DNA of 50,245 nucleotides from an uncultured Pelagibacteraceae bacterium (GTDB lineage Bacteria; Pseudomonadota; Alphaproteobacteria; Pelagibacterales; AG-422-B15), in the NCBI GenBank assembly GCA_902521655.1, contig CABYSM010000006.1:1-50245 (forward strand), read 5' to 3'. The position numbers and the translations under genes were made by a program. The notes under the pieces were generated by a model, which saw nothing but the letters and a program-made list of their open reading frames with translations, searched no databases and was not told where the DNA came from. Positions 11,195 to 19,960 of the stretch are shown one piece after another; positions within the stretch are counted from its first letter, which is position 1; each line of letters starts with the position of its first letter.

Positions 11195-13049
11195 ATTTAT
11201 TTTTAAGAAATATGATGCAAATGCGTCAATTAACAGAAGAACAGCAATTATAACAATTGCAAAAGCCGGATTATTTTCAATACTAGGCGCAAGACTTGCT
11301 TACCTCCAGATTGTAGATAAAGATAAATACGAAATACTTTCAGATAATAATCGAATTACTCATCGTTTAATAGAGCCTCAAAGGGGAATTATATATGACC
11401 TACAAGGTAAGCCTTTGGCAATTAACCGTCAACGATATGAAGTTGTAATTATTAGAGAAGAAACTTCAGACTATATAAAATCTATTGAAAATTTAAAAAA
11501 TATATTACCTGATGTAAATATAGACACCGAAAAACTGTATTCAGAAATAAAAAAAACAAAAAAATTTATTCCAATAAAAGTGTTAGATGATTTATCTTGG
11601 GATCAATTTTCCCGACTTAACGCCAACATTCATAAAGTTGATGGACTATATCCTCAAATTGGTTTTAAGAGATATTATACAAGTGGACAATCTCATTCTC
11701 ATATTATTGGGTATACAGCTCCTCTCGATAAAAATGAAAAAGACACTAATACATTAGCTGATTTAAGTTCAGCAAAATCAGGAAAACTAGGAATTGAAAA
11801 AGCCAAAGACGTCAGTTTAAGAGGTAAATTGGGCAATAAAAATGTTGAAGTTAATGCAAACGGGAGAGAAATTCGAGAATTAGACAGATATGAAAGCATT
11901 CAAGGTAAAAATATTCAACTTACAATTGATTCAGACCTTCAAGACTATTGCTACAAAAACTTGAATGATCAAAGTGGATGTGTGGCGGTTACAAATATTA
12001 AGACTGGAGAATTTTATGCATTAGTCTCATCACCATCATATGATCCCAACTTGTTTTCCAAGAGTATATCATCAGAAAAATGGAATTCTCTTACAAACAA
12101 TATTTATAAACCTCTAATAAATAAATCAATTTCAAGTCAATACCCCCCCGGTTCAACAATTAAACCATTTGTGGCACTTGCGGCATTAGAAAATGGTGTC
12201 AGTGAAAAAAGAGAAATTTATTGTAACGGAAAACATGAAATTAAAGATGCAAGTCTTGAATCAGGCATTAAAACTTTTCACTGTTGGAAAGAAGAAGGTC
12301 ACGGTAACGTCAACATGAATGAGGCACTAAAAGTTTCGTGCGACGTATATTTTTATCAAATATCTAGAGAAATTGGCATCAACAAAATTGCTGAAGTATG
12401 TAAAAGGTTTGGGTTTGGGCAAAATGTTTTCGATTCATTTTATGAGGAAAAAAAAGGAATTGTCCCTTCAAAGAATTGGAAGTTAGAGTCTATTGGTACA
12501 CCTTGGATGGTTGGAGAAACCCTCTCAGCAGGAATTGGACAAGGTTATTTTCTTACAACCTCTGCACAATTAAGCCTTGCATTAGGTCAATTAATCAATG
12601 GAGGAGAGAAAATAATTCCTACAATTGTTATGGATAAAAATAAGGATGTTCAGAAAAATCAAAAAATATCTTTAAATCCCAAGCATCTAGCTATCATCAA
12701 AAAGGGTCTTGAGGATGCAACTAATACACAAGGTGGAACATCATTTAGATCACGTATTCCCGGCAATCTAAAAATGGCTGGTAAAACTGGCACTTCTCAA
12801 GTTAGAGTTATTAGCTCGCAAGAAAGAGAAGAGGGCTTAAAAAAGAACAATGAGTTACCGTGGGAAAAACGTGATCATGGTTTATTTATTGGATATGGAC
12901 CAATAAATAATCCTCAATATGCAGTATCAGTAATAATAGAACATGGAGGAAGTGGCTCTGGAGCCGCAGCACCAGTTGCTTCAAAAATATTCAAATATTT
13001 GTTTGATAATAACTTAAACTTAAAAAGTAAGAGCATTTCAAATGTTTAG
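11178..13049 (+). CDS. mrdA: Penicillin-binding protein 2, elongasome transpeptidase
   Basis: PBP2 cross-links new peptidoglycan during elongation together with RodA. The 623-residue protein has a short cytoplasmic tail, one membrane anchor (about 20-42), a dimerisation domain with LIEPQRGIIYDLQGKPLA, and the transpeptidase domain. The acylated Ser326 is in YPPGSTIKP, the second motif is SCD (KVSCDVYFYQ), and Lys536 is in AGKTGTSQ. The 5' end overlaps mreD and the 3' end overlaps rodA by 8 bases, fitting a fixed PBP2:RodA ratio. Length is normal. Confidence 0.97.
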   Translation: MSESNKFIFKKYDANASINRRTAIITIAKAGLFSILGARLAYLQIVDKDKYEILSDNNRITHRLIEPQRGIIYDLQGKPLAINRQRYEVVIIREETSDYIKSIENLKNILPDVNIDTEKLYSEIKKTKKFIPIKVLDDLSWDQFSRLNANIHKVDGLYPQIGFKRYYTSGQSHSHIIGYTAPLDKNEKDTNTLADLSSAKSGKLGIEKAKDVSLRGKLGNKNVEVNANGREIRELDRYESIQGKNIQLTIDSDLQDYCYKNLNDQSGCVAVTNIKTGEFYALVSSPSYDPNLFSKSISSEKWNSLTNNIYKPLINKSISSQYPPGSTIKPFVALAALENGVSEKREIYCNGKHEIKDASLESGIKTFHCWKEEGHGNVNMNEALKVSCDVYFYQISREIGINKIAEVCKRFGFGQNVFDSFYEEKKGIVPSKNWKLESIGTPWMVGETLSAGIGQGYFLTTSAQLSLALGQLINGGEKIIPTIVMDKNKDVQKNQKISLNPKHLAIIKKGLEDATNTQGGTSFRSRIPGNLKMAGKTGTSQVRVISSQEREEGLKKNNELPWEKRDHGLFIGYGPINNPQYAVSVIIEHGGSGSGAAAPVASKIFKYLFDNNLNLKSKSISNV

Positions 13050-14175
13050 TGAAAGTAAAGCTGAACTAACGATCTTTGATAAACTTAGATCTATAAATTA
13101 TTTTTTACTATTTCTTATATGTACTATATTTTTCATTGGGACTCTTGCGTTATACAGTATTTCTAATGGCAATTTCAGTGAATGGCCTATAAAGCATCTA
13201 CAAAGATTTATTCTCGGCCTAATTATTTTTTTTATTGTAGCATTGTTAGATTTGAAAATAATTTTTAGATTTGCATATCTAATCTTTATCGCCAGTATTG
13301 CCGCGCTAATAATTCTTCTAATAGTTGGAGATGAGATTAATGGCGCTAAACGATGGATAAGTTTTGCAGGATTCAGTTTACAACCATCAGAATTTGTAAA
13401 ATATACTTTAATCTTGGCTCTAGCTAAATATTTTCATTCTATGGAGGATTATCACGAAAATTTTATTTCTAAATTATTCATACCTAGTTTAATAGTAATT
13501 ATACCAGTTGCATTTGTTATAATTCAGCCTGATCTGGGAACAGCCTTAGTGATCTTTTTAGGTGGTGTGAGTGTCATATGGATCTCAGGCCTTAATTATA
13601 AATATTTTATCTCTGGGATTTTAGGGTTCATACTATCTTTACCAATCTTGTGGCAGTATTTAAAGGAATATCAAAAAGACAGAGTTTTCACTTTTTTTAA
13701 TCCAGAGAGAGATCCTCTTGGAAATGGTTATCATATCACTCAATCTAAGATTGCTTTAGGATCGGGAGGCATTTTTGGTAAAGGATATATGGAAGGCACT
13801 CAAAGCCATCTTAACTTTCTCCCTGAAATGCAAACAGACTTTATTTTCACAATGTTTGGAGAAGAATTTGGATTTATTGGATCTATAATTTTGATTTTAC
13901 TTTACATGGCACTGATTGGTATCGCTATTAGAATGGCACTGACGTCAAAGAGTTTATTTAGTAAATTTTTATCTTTAGGAGTTTGTTCAGTATTTTTTAT
14001 TTATGTTTTTGTTAATATTGGCATGGTGACAGGACTTTTACCTGTAGTTGGAGTACCTTTGCCATTTATATCTTATGGAGGAAGTTCTATGTTAGCTGTG
14101 ATGTTTGGATTTGGGTTACTGACTAATTGTTATATTAATTATAATACAACTTTAACAAAGGGTAGCTTTATATAA
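13042..14175 (+). CDS. rodA: Peptidoglycan glycosyltransferase RodA
   Basis: RodA (SEDS family) polymerises lipid II into glycan strands with PBP2. The 377-residue protein has about ten membrane segments. Conserved SEDS motifs are seen: GAKRWISFAGFSLQPSEF, QPDLGTALV, LPEMQTDFIFTMFGEEFGF and PVVGVPLPFISYGGSSM. Its ATG overlaps the mrdA stop region. It is the last gene of the mre cluster. The amidinotransferase gene reads towards it and ends 3 bases away, with no obvious terminator hairpin between them. Confidence 0.97.
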   Translation: MFSESKAELTIFDKLRSINYFLLFLICTIFFIGTLALYSISNGNFSEWPIKHLQRFILGLIIFFIVALLDLKIIFRFAYLIFIASIAALIILLIVGDEINGAKRWISFAGFSLQPSEFVKYTLILALAKYFHSMEDYHENFISKLFIPSLIVIIPVAFVIIQPDLGTALVIFLGGVSVIWISGLNYKYFISGILGFILSLPILWQYLKEYQKDRVFTFFNPERDPLGNGYHITQSKIALGSGGIFGKGYMEGTQSHLNFLPEMQTDFIFTMFGEEFGFIGSIILILLYMALIGIAIRMALTSKSLFSKFLSLGVCSVFFIYVFVNIGMVTGLLPVVGVPLPFISYGGSSMLAVMFGFGLLTNCYINYNTTLTKGSFI

Positions 14176-14178
14176 AAT

Positions 14179-15285
14179 TTACTGTTTTGGAAAGTAATCT
14201 TCTTTTTGACCTTCACGATATACATCTGTGGTTGCGCAGTGAAGTGCGCCACCGAACGGATAAGCATCTCTAAAAGGAATAGGAATAACTTCAAAACCTA
14301 ATTTACTAATTTGTTCACATTGGTAGACTTCACTCTCTTCTACACACACAGTTTTTGGATCTATAACTAAAACATTCATGCTCAACCAAATGCTAGAATA
14401 GCATAAAGGAGGTGGTTCATTATGTGCGGGCTGAGCAGCATCAATAATTTGCCATTCGTTTTGTTCAAAAATTTTTCTCTGCTCGTCAGGTAATCGCCTT
14501 GTTGGGTTATTAATTATGAGACCTGGTTTTAAAGGAGTGAATGTTGCATCTATGTGAATAGGATAAGGATCACCTGGAAAATTTAAGGTATGAATTCTAT
14601 GTTCCTTGAAGTGCCTCTTGAGCCAATTACTTCCTTTTAAATTAGTTGTAAACCCATGTTGTACAAATAAATCTTTTCCCATTCTTAAAATATCTGCGGC
14701 ATCAAATAGTATTTCTTTTTCGGTTGTCACGAATTCCCTTTTTGCAACCATATCTAATCGTTCATCTAACGATATTTCATCATTTAAATAATTTTCTCGA
14801 TAGCTACTATCTGTTAATCTTGGTTTGGGTGCAGTTTCCATTCTCATATCTGGATCTTCATTGTAATATTTTTCTAATAATGGTCTGTAACAAAGATATT
14901 CAAACCATCTCGACCTATAGGACATTGTGGCTTCAAGCATTTCATTCCCAAGAGTAAGAATAACATCTCGAGGAGGCATGCAGCCAAACATTGATTCATT
15001 TTCCCAGTCGGGTGTCGAAATTTTTTGATTAAAGTCAAGCGGAGTAGGTCGATCAACTTTTATTCCTTTTTTTTCTAAAATATTTGAAAAATTATCCAGT
15101 TGATAGTTAGCCTTATGTATAGATTCTTCACTTCGGGGGCCATGCATTCCCTTCATATCACTATCCTCAGGTATCTTTGGATCAGTTGCAGGTTCGGCAG
15201 GTGGTATGCAACAGTTATCTGCTTTTCCAACTATTATGTGTTTGAGTGGATCCCACTCATTCCAGGAATTTACAATTTTAACCAT
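14179..15285 (-). CDS. Glycine amidinotransferase-family enzyme (AGAT-like)
   Basis: The 368-residue protein belongs to the arginine:glycine amidinotransferase group of the pentein superfamily. These enzymes move the amidino group from arginine to an amine via a thiouronium on cysteine. The catalytic set is present: FDAADILRMGKDLFVQ (Asp195/Asp198), YPIHIDATF (His244) and FGGALHCATTDV (Cys350). The acceptor amine cannot be read from sequence; in animals it is glycine (creatine pathway), in streptomycetes an inosamine phosphate. The gene stands alone and diverges from a flavoprotein gene. An amino acid ABC importer of the kind that takes up arginine-like compounds lies a few genes away, a possible link that is inference only. 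Confidence 0.88.
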   Translation of the reverse strand: MVKIVNSWNEWDPLKHIIVGKADNCCIPPAEPATDPKIPEDSDMKGMHGPRSEESIHKANYQLDNFSNILEKKGIKVDRPTPLDFNQKISTPDWENESMFGCMPPRDVILTLGNEMLEATMSYRSRWFEYLCYRPLLEKYYNEDPDMRMETAPKPRLTDSSYRENYLNDEISLDERLDMVAKREFVTTEKEILFDAADILRMGKDLFVQHGFTTNLKGSNWLKRHFKEHRIHTLNFPGDPYPIHIDATFTPLKPGLIINNPTRRLPDEQRKIFEQNEWQIIDAAQPAHNEPPPLCYSSIWLSMNVLVIDPKTVCVEESEVYQCEQISKLGFEVIPIPFRDAYPFGGALHCATTDVYREGQKEDYFPKQ

Positions 15286-15380
15286 AGTTTTCTGACAGTA
15301 AATTTGAAAAAATATTGCCTTGAATTCAAGCTAAATTGAAAGTAAGAGTCAAGCAATTTTCATTAAACAAGGAGTTGATC

Positions 15381-16901
15381 TTGGTAAATAATAATGAGAG
15401 TTTTGACATTGTTATCGTTGGCTCAGGGCTATTAGGGCAGATTTGTGCACTGCTGTGTAGTAAATTTAATTTTAAAACATTATTAATCTCAAAAAACTCT
15501 ATTAATGAAAACGCCTTAAAAGAGATCTCGTTTGATGAAGAAACAGCAAGATTGTTAGACAGCATTGGAGTTTATTCCAAGATTAACGATTTAATCAACA
15601 TGCCTACATATACTGATTTAGTAACTACAGACTCTACTATTGTGCAACGTAGTCCTGTCATTAAAGCAAACAATAGCTTTCCTTCTTTAATGACATTTAT
15701 CCCAGGCGATCTTGAAGAAGAAATGCTTAAAAGTTGCAGTGAAGATCCAAATATAAAGGTGTTAGATAATTTTATTATTTCTCATTTTGAGAGTGGTACA
15801 AATTCTTATTCTCTCAAAAATGCTAATAGCACAATCAAAGTTGAAGCACCTTTTTTGATTTGCTCAGACGAAAGTGATGAATTTGTAAATAAAAAATTAA
15901 ATATCAATTATGATGACCTTGGTTACGCAAGAGAGTGGCTTATAGTAGATATTTCTCTTAAAAATGGAGATGATCTAGAAAACGTTTTTAGACAGATATG
16001 CGATCCGATCAGACCAACATCATATATTGCACTTTCTGAGATACGATACCGATTTCAATTTCAGCTATTAACTGGAGAAAAAAAAGAGGATATGTGTTCA
16101 ATAAGTAAAGTTCATGATTTAATCTCAAATTGGCTTGCTCCCCATCAGTACAACATTGAATATTTAACAACTTTTGAGTTTAAGGGTAGGTGTGCATATA
16201 ATTTTCAAACGGAAAACATTTTTCTAATTGGCAAGGCTGCATATCAGATTCCGCCATATGCAGCACAAAGTTTAAATAGTGGAATAAGAGATTTAGTAAA
16301 CCTAATTTGGAAAATAAATTTAATAACAAATTACAAAGCTAAAGATAAGATTATTTATTCTTATAATGTCGAACGAAATGCAAAAATTAGGCAAACAATC
16401 AAGTCCTCTATTGTGCTAGGACAGCTAATCGATTCTATTTCTGTTGCTCTTCAAAATAATACTCCTCTTGAAGAAGCCATAGCACCTGAAGCAAGAGAGC
16501 AGGCATTTGGCAAGATGAGTAAATTTAGTGATGATATTAATGAGCCAGGTATTTACAATTCTATAGCTCACGATATCTATACAGGCCAACGTATAGTAAA
16601 AAACTTAAGAGATAAAAATAATACCCTTATAGATATGGATAAAAACATAGGTTTTAATTTTTCTATAATTTCGAAAAATAATATATTCGATCACCTTGAA
16701 CATGACACTGTTAACAAATTAAAAGAACTTGGTTTTAAATTTCTATGTAATATTCGAGAAATTGATTCAGACCTAAATCTCACAGAGGTTTTGACATTGG
16801 GAGATATTATTGTAAGGCCTGATATGAAAATATTTGGCGTATCTTCGGAGAAATTATCTATCGAGCAAATGTGCCAGGATTTATTGAGCCAAATCACTTA
16901 G
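15381..16901 (+). CDS. PHBH/MhpA-like flavin monooxygenase homologue with degraded FAD motifs
   Basis: The start is TTG 15381, 6 bases after a strong AAGGAG (15369-15374), giving 506 residues; an upstream in-frame TTG at 15336 lacks a ribosome site. The N-terminus has a clear dinucleotide-binding fold (FDIVIVGSGLLGQICALL). The overall layout matches class A hydroxylases such as MhpA. However, the GD motif that holds the FAD ribityl chain, normally GDAAHxxPPxxGxGxN, reads IGKAAYQIPPYAAQSLNSG, so the key Asp is Lys and the glycines are lost. The middle DG motif is also eroded (CSDESDEFVN). Substrate unknown. It may have a changed role or weak FAD binding. Confidence 0.6.
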   Translation: MVNNNESFDIVIVGSGLLGQICALLCSKFNFKTLLISKNSINENALKEISFDEETARLLDSIGVYSKINDLINMPTYTDLVTTDSTIVQRSPVIKANNSFPSLMTFIPGDLEEEMLKSCSEDPNIKVLDNFIISHFESGTNSYSLKNANSTIKVEAPFLICSDESDEFVNKKLNINYDDLGYAREWLIVDISLKNGDDLENVFRQICDPIRPTSYIALSEIRYRFQFQLLTGEKKEDMCSISKVHDLISNWLAPHQYNIEYLTTFEFKGRCAYNFQTENIFLIGKAAYQIPPYAAQSLNSGIRDLVNLIWKINLITNYKAKDKIIYSYNVERNAKIRQTIKSSIVLGQLIDSISVALQNNTPLEEAIAPEAREQAFGKMSKFSDDINEPGIYNSIAHDIYTGQRIVKNLRDKNNTLIDMDKNIGFNFSIISKNNIFDHLEHDTVNKLKELGFKFLCNIREIDSDLNLTEVLTLGDIIVRPDMKIFGVSSEKLSIEQMCQDLLSQIT

Positions 16902-17022
16902 AATCAAATGTTTAAAATACACTTAAAAATGAGTGGTATAAATATCACAATTTTTCATAGCATGTGAATAATCAAGTAAAATCAATATCTTAAAGATTAC
17001 AAGAACCTTGTTTAGCTATATT

Positions 17023-17062
17023 TTGAAGTTAAAGTCTGTATAAATACTATATGTAGTATTTA
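17023..17062 (+). promoter_or_regulatory. Promoter with overlapping 9-bp palindrome before the mini membrane proteins
   Basis: A possible -35 TTGAAG (17023-17028) and -10 TACTAT (17045-17050) are 16 bases apart. The -10 lies inside a perfect inverted repeat, TAAATACTA (17041-17049) and TAGTATTTA (17054-17062), with a 4-base spacer. This is the geometry of a repressor operator, or of an RNA hairpin just before the GGGGGAG ribosome site. The rest of 16902-17087 shows nothing else I can name. Confidence 0.45.
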
Positions 17063-17087
17063 ACAACATAACAAATAAGGGGGAGTT

Positions 17088-17303
17088 ATGATTAGAAACG
17101 CACAAAACGCAATAAAAGCCTTAACGAGTCTTGGGCTTTCATTATTAGCACTGGGAATAGTAATAGGTCTATTAAGTGGTGGTAGTCTGCCATTTGTAGG
17201 AAATATTGCCAGCAATATAGTTTCTCTTGTAAGCCAATTAGGTAATGCAGGTGTAGTCGGGTTGATTGCAGTTGGCGTTATTCTTTGGTTGTTCCGAGAC
17301 TAA
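17088..17303 (+). CDS. Mini membrane protein, paralogue A (71 aa)
   Basis: This 71-residue protein has a basic N-terminus and two hydrophobic helices (about 14-32 and 54-69) around a Gly/Ser-rich middle with GGSLPFVGNI. The second helix begins LGNAGVVGLIAVGV. I do not recognise a named family. It is clearly related to the next gene: both share GLxLLA, SxPFxG, NxVxL and LGxxGVVGxIxV in the same order. A strong AAGGGGGAG ribosome site and an operator-like palindrome precede it, so it is a real and regulated gene. Two-helix hairpin membrane proteins of this size can be subunits, toxins or scaffolds; nothing here decides. Confidence 0.75.
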   Translation: MIRNAQNAIKALTSLGLSLLALGIVIGLLSGGSLPFVGNIASNIVSLVSQLGNAGVVGLIAVGVILWLFRD

Positions 17304-17310
17304 TTAAACT

Positions 17311-17340
17311 TTCACTTCCTTGCATTAGCAGGGAAGTGAA
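17311..17340 (+). terminator. Strong hairpin between the two mini membrane protein genes
   Basis: TTCACTTCCTTGC (17311-17323) pairs with GCAGGGAAGTGAA (17328-17340), 13 bp with one G-T wobble and the loop ATTA. Only a short TTT follows, so it is a weak terminator at best. It may cause partial stop or protect the upstream mRNA, giving unequal amounts of the two paralogues. The ribosome site of the second gene follows directly. Confidence 0.6.
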
Positions 17341-17353
17341 TTTAAGGTAACGA

Positions 17354-17581
17354 ATGATATCCAGAATTAAGCAAATATTGAGAGAAATCATAGACTTTGG
17401 TCTATTACTGATTGCTATAGCAATAATTTTGGAAGTACTTTTTGGCCCTTCATCTCCATTTTTAGGTAAAGGTATTACTGATAACTTAGTTGGATTATTC
17501 AACAGACTTGGAAGTGAGGGCGTTGTCGGAATTATATCTGTTGCAATAATAATTTATCTTTGGAACAGACTGCAGAAATAA
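17354..17581 (+). CDS. Mini membrane protein, paralogue B (75 aa)
   Basis: This 75-residue protein is a tandem paralogue of the gene before it, with the same two-helix layout (about 15-32 and 57-72). Shared elements are SSPFLGKGI, the NLVGLFNRLG stretch and SEGVVGIISVAIIIYLW. It has a more charged N-terminus (RIKQILREII) and a C-terminal NRLQK. Function unknown. A 13-bp hairpin separates it from its partner. Duplication with divergence suggests the two may form a hetero-oligomer in the membrane, which is inference. Confidence 0.75.
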   Translation: MISRIKQILREIIDFGLLLIAIAIILEVLFGPSSPFLGKGITDNLVGLFNRLGSEGVVGIISVAIIIYLWNRLQK

Positions 17582-17665
17582 TACCGAAAAACTAACATTT
17601 TTCTTGCTCATTTCATTTTTTTATTAGAACCTAGCAATCTATTATTACAATTTGGAGGTATTTAA

Positions 17666-18499
17666 GTGAGAAATTTAAAATCAATAATGGTAGGGCTAAT
17701 GATATCAGCTTTATCGACAGTTGCATTTGCTGACGGTCACTGGTCTACAATAAAAATTGGCACCGAGGGTGCTTATGAACCATGGAACTTTACAGACTCA
17801 GACGGCAACCTAGTTGGAGCTGAATTAGATCTTGCAAGAGACTTATGTGCTCGTATGAACGCTGAATGTGAATTTGTACAACAAGACTGGGATGGAATCA
17901 TTCCTGCATTGGTAAATGGTAAGTATGATGTAATCATGGCTGGGATGTCTGTAACTGAAGAGCGAAAAAAAACAATAAGCTTTTCCAAAGCTTATATGAC
18001 TGAGCCAGCGAGATTTTTCGCATTAAATAGCTCGCCATTGAGTACGTTTTCATCGGCAAAAAATTTGAATTTGGATGATGATGGGGACTCAACTTCTGGA
18101 ACTATTAGTGCTCTAAATAATGCAATGAAAGGCATGAATGTTGGTGTTACAGTTGCAACAATCCATGAGGATTTTGCAAATAAATACCTTGATTCAAATC
18201 TGAAGGTTTATCCAACTCAAGATGAAATGAACCTTGATTTAGCGGCTGGAAGAATCGATGCAATGTTATGTGACGTTGGTACAGCTGAAGCATTTATGGA
18301 AACAGCTGGTGGTTCAGATGTAGTAACTTTTGGTCCAAATGTATTTGGAGGGTTACTCGGTGAAGGTGTAGGAGCTGGAATCAGACAAGGTGATGCAGAT
18401 TTAAAAGCAATGTTTGATAAAGCTATTGCTGATGCAGCTGCTGATGGAACTATTTCTAAAATTTCTATGCAATGGTTTGGAAAAGACTTGGCTCCATAA
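17666..18499 (+). CDS. ABC transporter substrate-binding protein, polar/basic amino acids
   Basis: The start is GTG 17666 after TTGGAGGT. The 277-residue protein has a signal peptide (LKSIMVGLMISALSTVAFA, cleaved near residue 22) and a family 3 solute-binding fold (IKIGTEGAYEPWNF, AELDLARDLCARMN, WDGIIPALVNGKYDVIMAGM, TEERKKTISFSKAY). The pattern is closest to the HisJ/ArgT and octopine/nopaline (OccT/NocT) group, so arginine, lysine or an opine-like compound is likely. A factor-independent terminator follows directly, and two permease genes come next, an arrangement that gives excess binding protein. Confidence 0.9.
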   Translation: MRNLKSIMVGLMISALSTVAFADGHWSTIKIGTEGAYEPWNFTDSDGNLVGAELDLARDLCARMNAECEFVQQDWDGIIPALVNGKYDVIMAGMSVTEERKKTISFSKAYMTEPARFFALNSSPLSTFSSAKNLNLDDDGDSTSGTISALNNAMKGMNVGVTVATIHEDFANKYLDSNLKVYPTQDEMNLDLAAGRIDAMLCDVGTAEAFMETAGGSDVVTFGPNVFGGLLGEGVGAGIRQGDADLKAMFDKAIADAAADGTISKISMQWFGKDLAP

Positions 18500-18523
18500 T
18501 TTTGTTAACAATAATATAAAAAG

Positions 18524-18556
18524 ACGGCTGTTTTCTTAAAGCAGCCGTTTTTTTTT
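18524..18556 (+). terminator. Rho-independent terminator after the binding-protein gene
   Basis: ACGGCTG (18524-18530) pairs with CAGCCGT (18542-18548) across an 11-base loop, followed by nine T (18548-18556). It lies between the binding protein and its permeases, so partial read-through is expected to lower permease expression. Confidence 0.93.
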
Positions 18557-18566
18557 ATCTAAATAT

Positions 18567-19280
18567 ATGTTTGATGTTTTTGCATTAGGTCCAACAGGAT
18601 GGGGAGACGAAATGCTCATGGGTGCCGTAATGACGGTTCTTGTCAGTTCATCATCATTATTACTTGGAATAACACTAGGAATAGTCTTCGCGGCATGCAA
18701 GCTATCTAATTTTTTCATTCTAAGAGCTATCGCAGAAGTTTATACAACAATTATTAGAGGCATACCTGAGCTATTAGTAATCTATTTACTTTTTTTTGGA
18801 GGTAGTAGTGCCGTTATGTATCTAGCTAAGATATTTGGATACATGGGTTATATTGAGCTTAATGCTTTTACAATTGGTACGATAGCTGTTGGAGCAATCT
18901 CAGGTGCATATTCGACAGAGGTCATAAGGGGAGCAGTCAACTCAGTGCCTAAAGGACAGTTTGAGGTTGGTAAAACGCTGGGTCTCAGCGGATATAGTTT
19001 ATATGGAAAAATAATTTTTCCTCAAGTTGCTCGTATTGCATTGCCAGGCATAGGGAATGTTTGGCAAATCACATTGAAAGACACGGCGCTAATAAGTGTA
19101 ACGGGTCTTGTAGAAATTATGAGACAATCACGTATTGCTGCTGGCTCAACTCATGAACCATTTATATTTTATACTGCAGCGATAATTTTATATTTACTAA
19201 TAACTCGTCTTTCGAATATTTTCTTCGATAGCGCTGAAAAGAAATACTCAAAAGGCTATGTTTCTAAGGAGGCTTTATGA
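18567..19280 (+). CDS. Amino acid ABC transporter permease (HisQ/OccQ type)
   Basis: This 237-residue inner-membrane permease has about five membrane segments and the MetI-like fold. The His/Glu/Gln/Arg/opine family N-terminus is seen (MLMGAVMTVLVSSSSLLLG). The EAA loop, GAVNSVPKGQFEVGKTLGLS, contacts the ATPase. YTTIIRGIPELLVIYLLFFG is also diagnostic. It forms a heterodimer with the next permease, with which it overlaps by 4 bases. It follows the substrate-binding protein gene beyond a terminator, so it may have its own weak promoter or depend on read-through. Confidence 0.93.
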   Translation: MFDVFALGPTGWGDEMLMGAVMTVLVSSSSLLLGITLGIVFAACKLSNFFILRAIAEVYTTIIRGIPELLVIYLLFFGGSSAVMYLAKIFGYMGYIELNAFTIGTIAVGAISGAYSTEVIRGAVNSVPKGQFEVGKTLGLSGYSLYGKIIFPQVARIALPGIGNVWQITLKDTALISVTGLVEIMRQSRIAAGSTHEPFIFYTAAIILYLLITRLSNIFFDSAEKKYSKGYVSKEAL

Positions 19281-19960
19281 GATTTGAGCTAATGTACGAG
19301 TCATTCTTTAAAATAGTTGAAGGAATCCCTCTTACTTTGCAGGTAGTCTCAATCTCTACAATATTAGGTATTTTTCTTGCGGTCGCAGTCGCATTAATGA
19401 GAATTTCTGGAAATAGATTAATGTCATTGCCCGCTTACTATTTTGTATATCTAATAAGAGGCACACCTCTGCTGTTACAACTTTACTTTGTTTACTATGG
19501 ATTAAGTCAATTTGAGGCCATTAGAGAGAGTATACTATGGCCAATTTTAAAAGAACCTTACTGGTGTGGAATTATCACGCTCACCATAAGTACAGGAGCA
19601 TATTCTTCAGAGATAATTCGTGGGGGAATATTATCCGTTTCAAAGAATTATATTGAGGCTTCAGGTGCTCTTGGATTATCTCAGATAAAAACTTTCATGC
19701 TAATTACATTGCCAATTACAGTGAGACAAGCGCTTCCAGCATATGGTAATGAACTTATCTTAATGGTTAAAGCAAGTTCTCTCATTTCTATTGTTACCCT
19801 GATGGAAATAACTGGAATAGCGAGAACAATTATATCTAAAACCTATGCTCCAGTTGAAATATTCCTCGTAGCTGGTTCAATTTATTTGGTGATAAATTTC
19901 ATAATTGTCATGTTTGTCAACCTTGCAGAAAGAAGGCTTGGAATAGAAAAGGCTACCTGA
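19277..19960 (+). CDS. Amino acid ABC transporter permease (HisM/OccM type)
   Basis: The 227-residue protein is the second permease of the same importer. It shares family features VEGIPLTLQVVSISTILGIF, YLIRGTPLLLQLYFVYYG and the EAA loop GGILSVSKNYIEASGALGLS. About five membrane segments are visible. It overlaps the previous permease (ATGA) and runs 8 bases into the convergent GNAT gene. No ATP-binding subunit gene follows, which is unusual since this family is normally encoded with one; a shared ATPase elsewhere in the genome is the simplest explanation. Confidence 0.93.
   Translation: MRFELMYESFFKIVEGIPLTLQVVSISTILGIFLAVAVALMRISGNRLMSLPAYYFVYLIRGTPLLLQLYFVYYGLSQFEAIRESILWPILKEPYWCGIITLTISTGAYSSEIIRGGILSVSKNYIEASGALGLSQIKTFMLITLPITVRQALPAYGNELILMVKASSLISIVTLMEITGIARTIISKTYAPVEIFLVAGSIYLVINFIIVMFVNLAERRLGIEKAT

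Noticed and set aside
14606..15339. Several plus-strand frames of 60-80 codons
   Set aside because: They are shadows of the amidinotransferase gene on the minus strand, with no family features.
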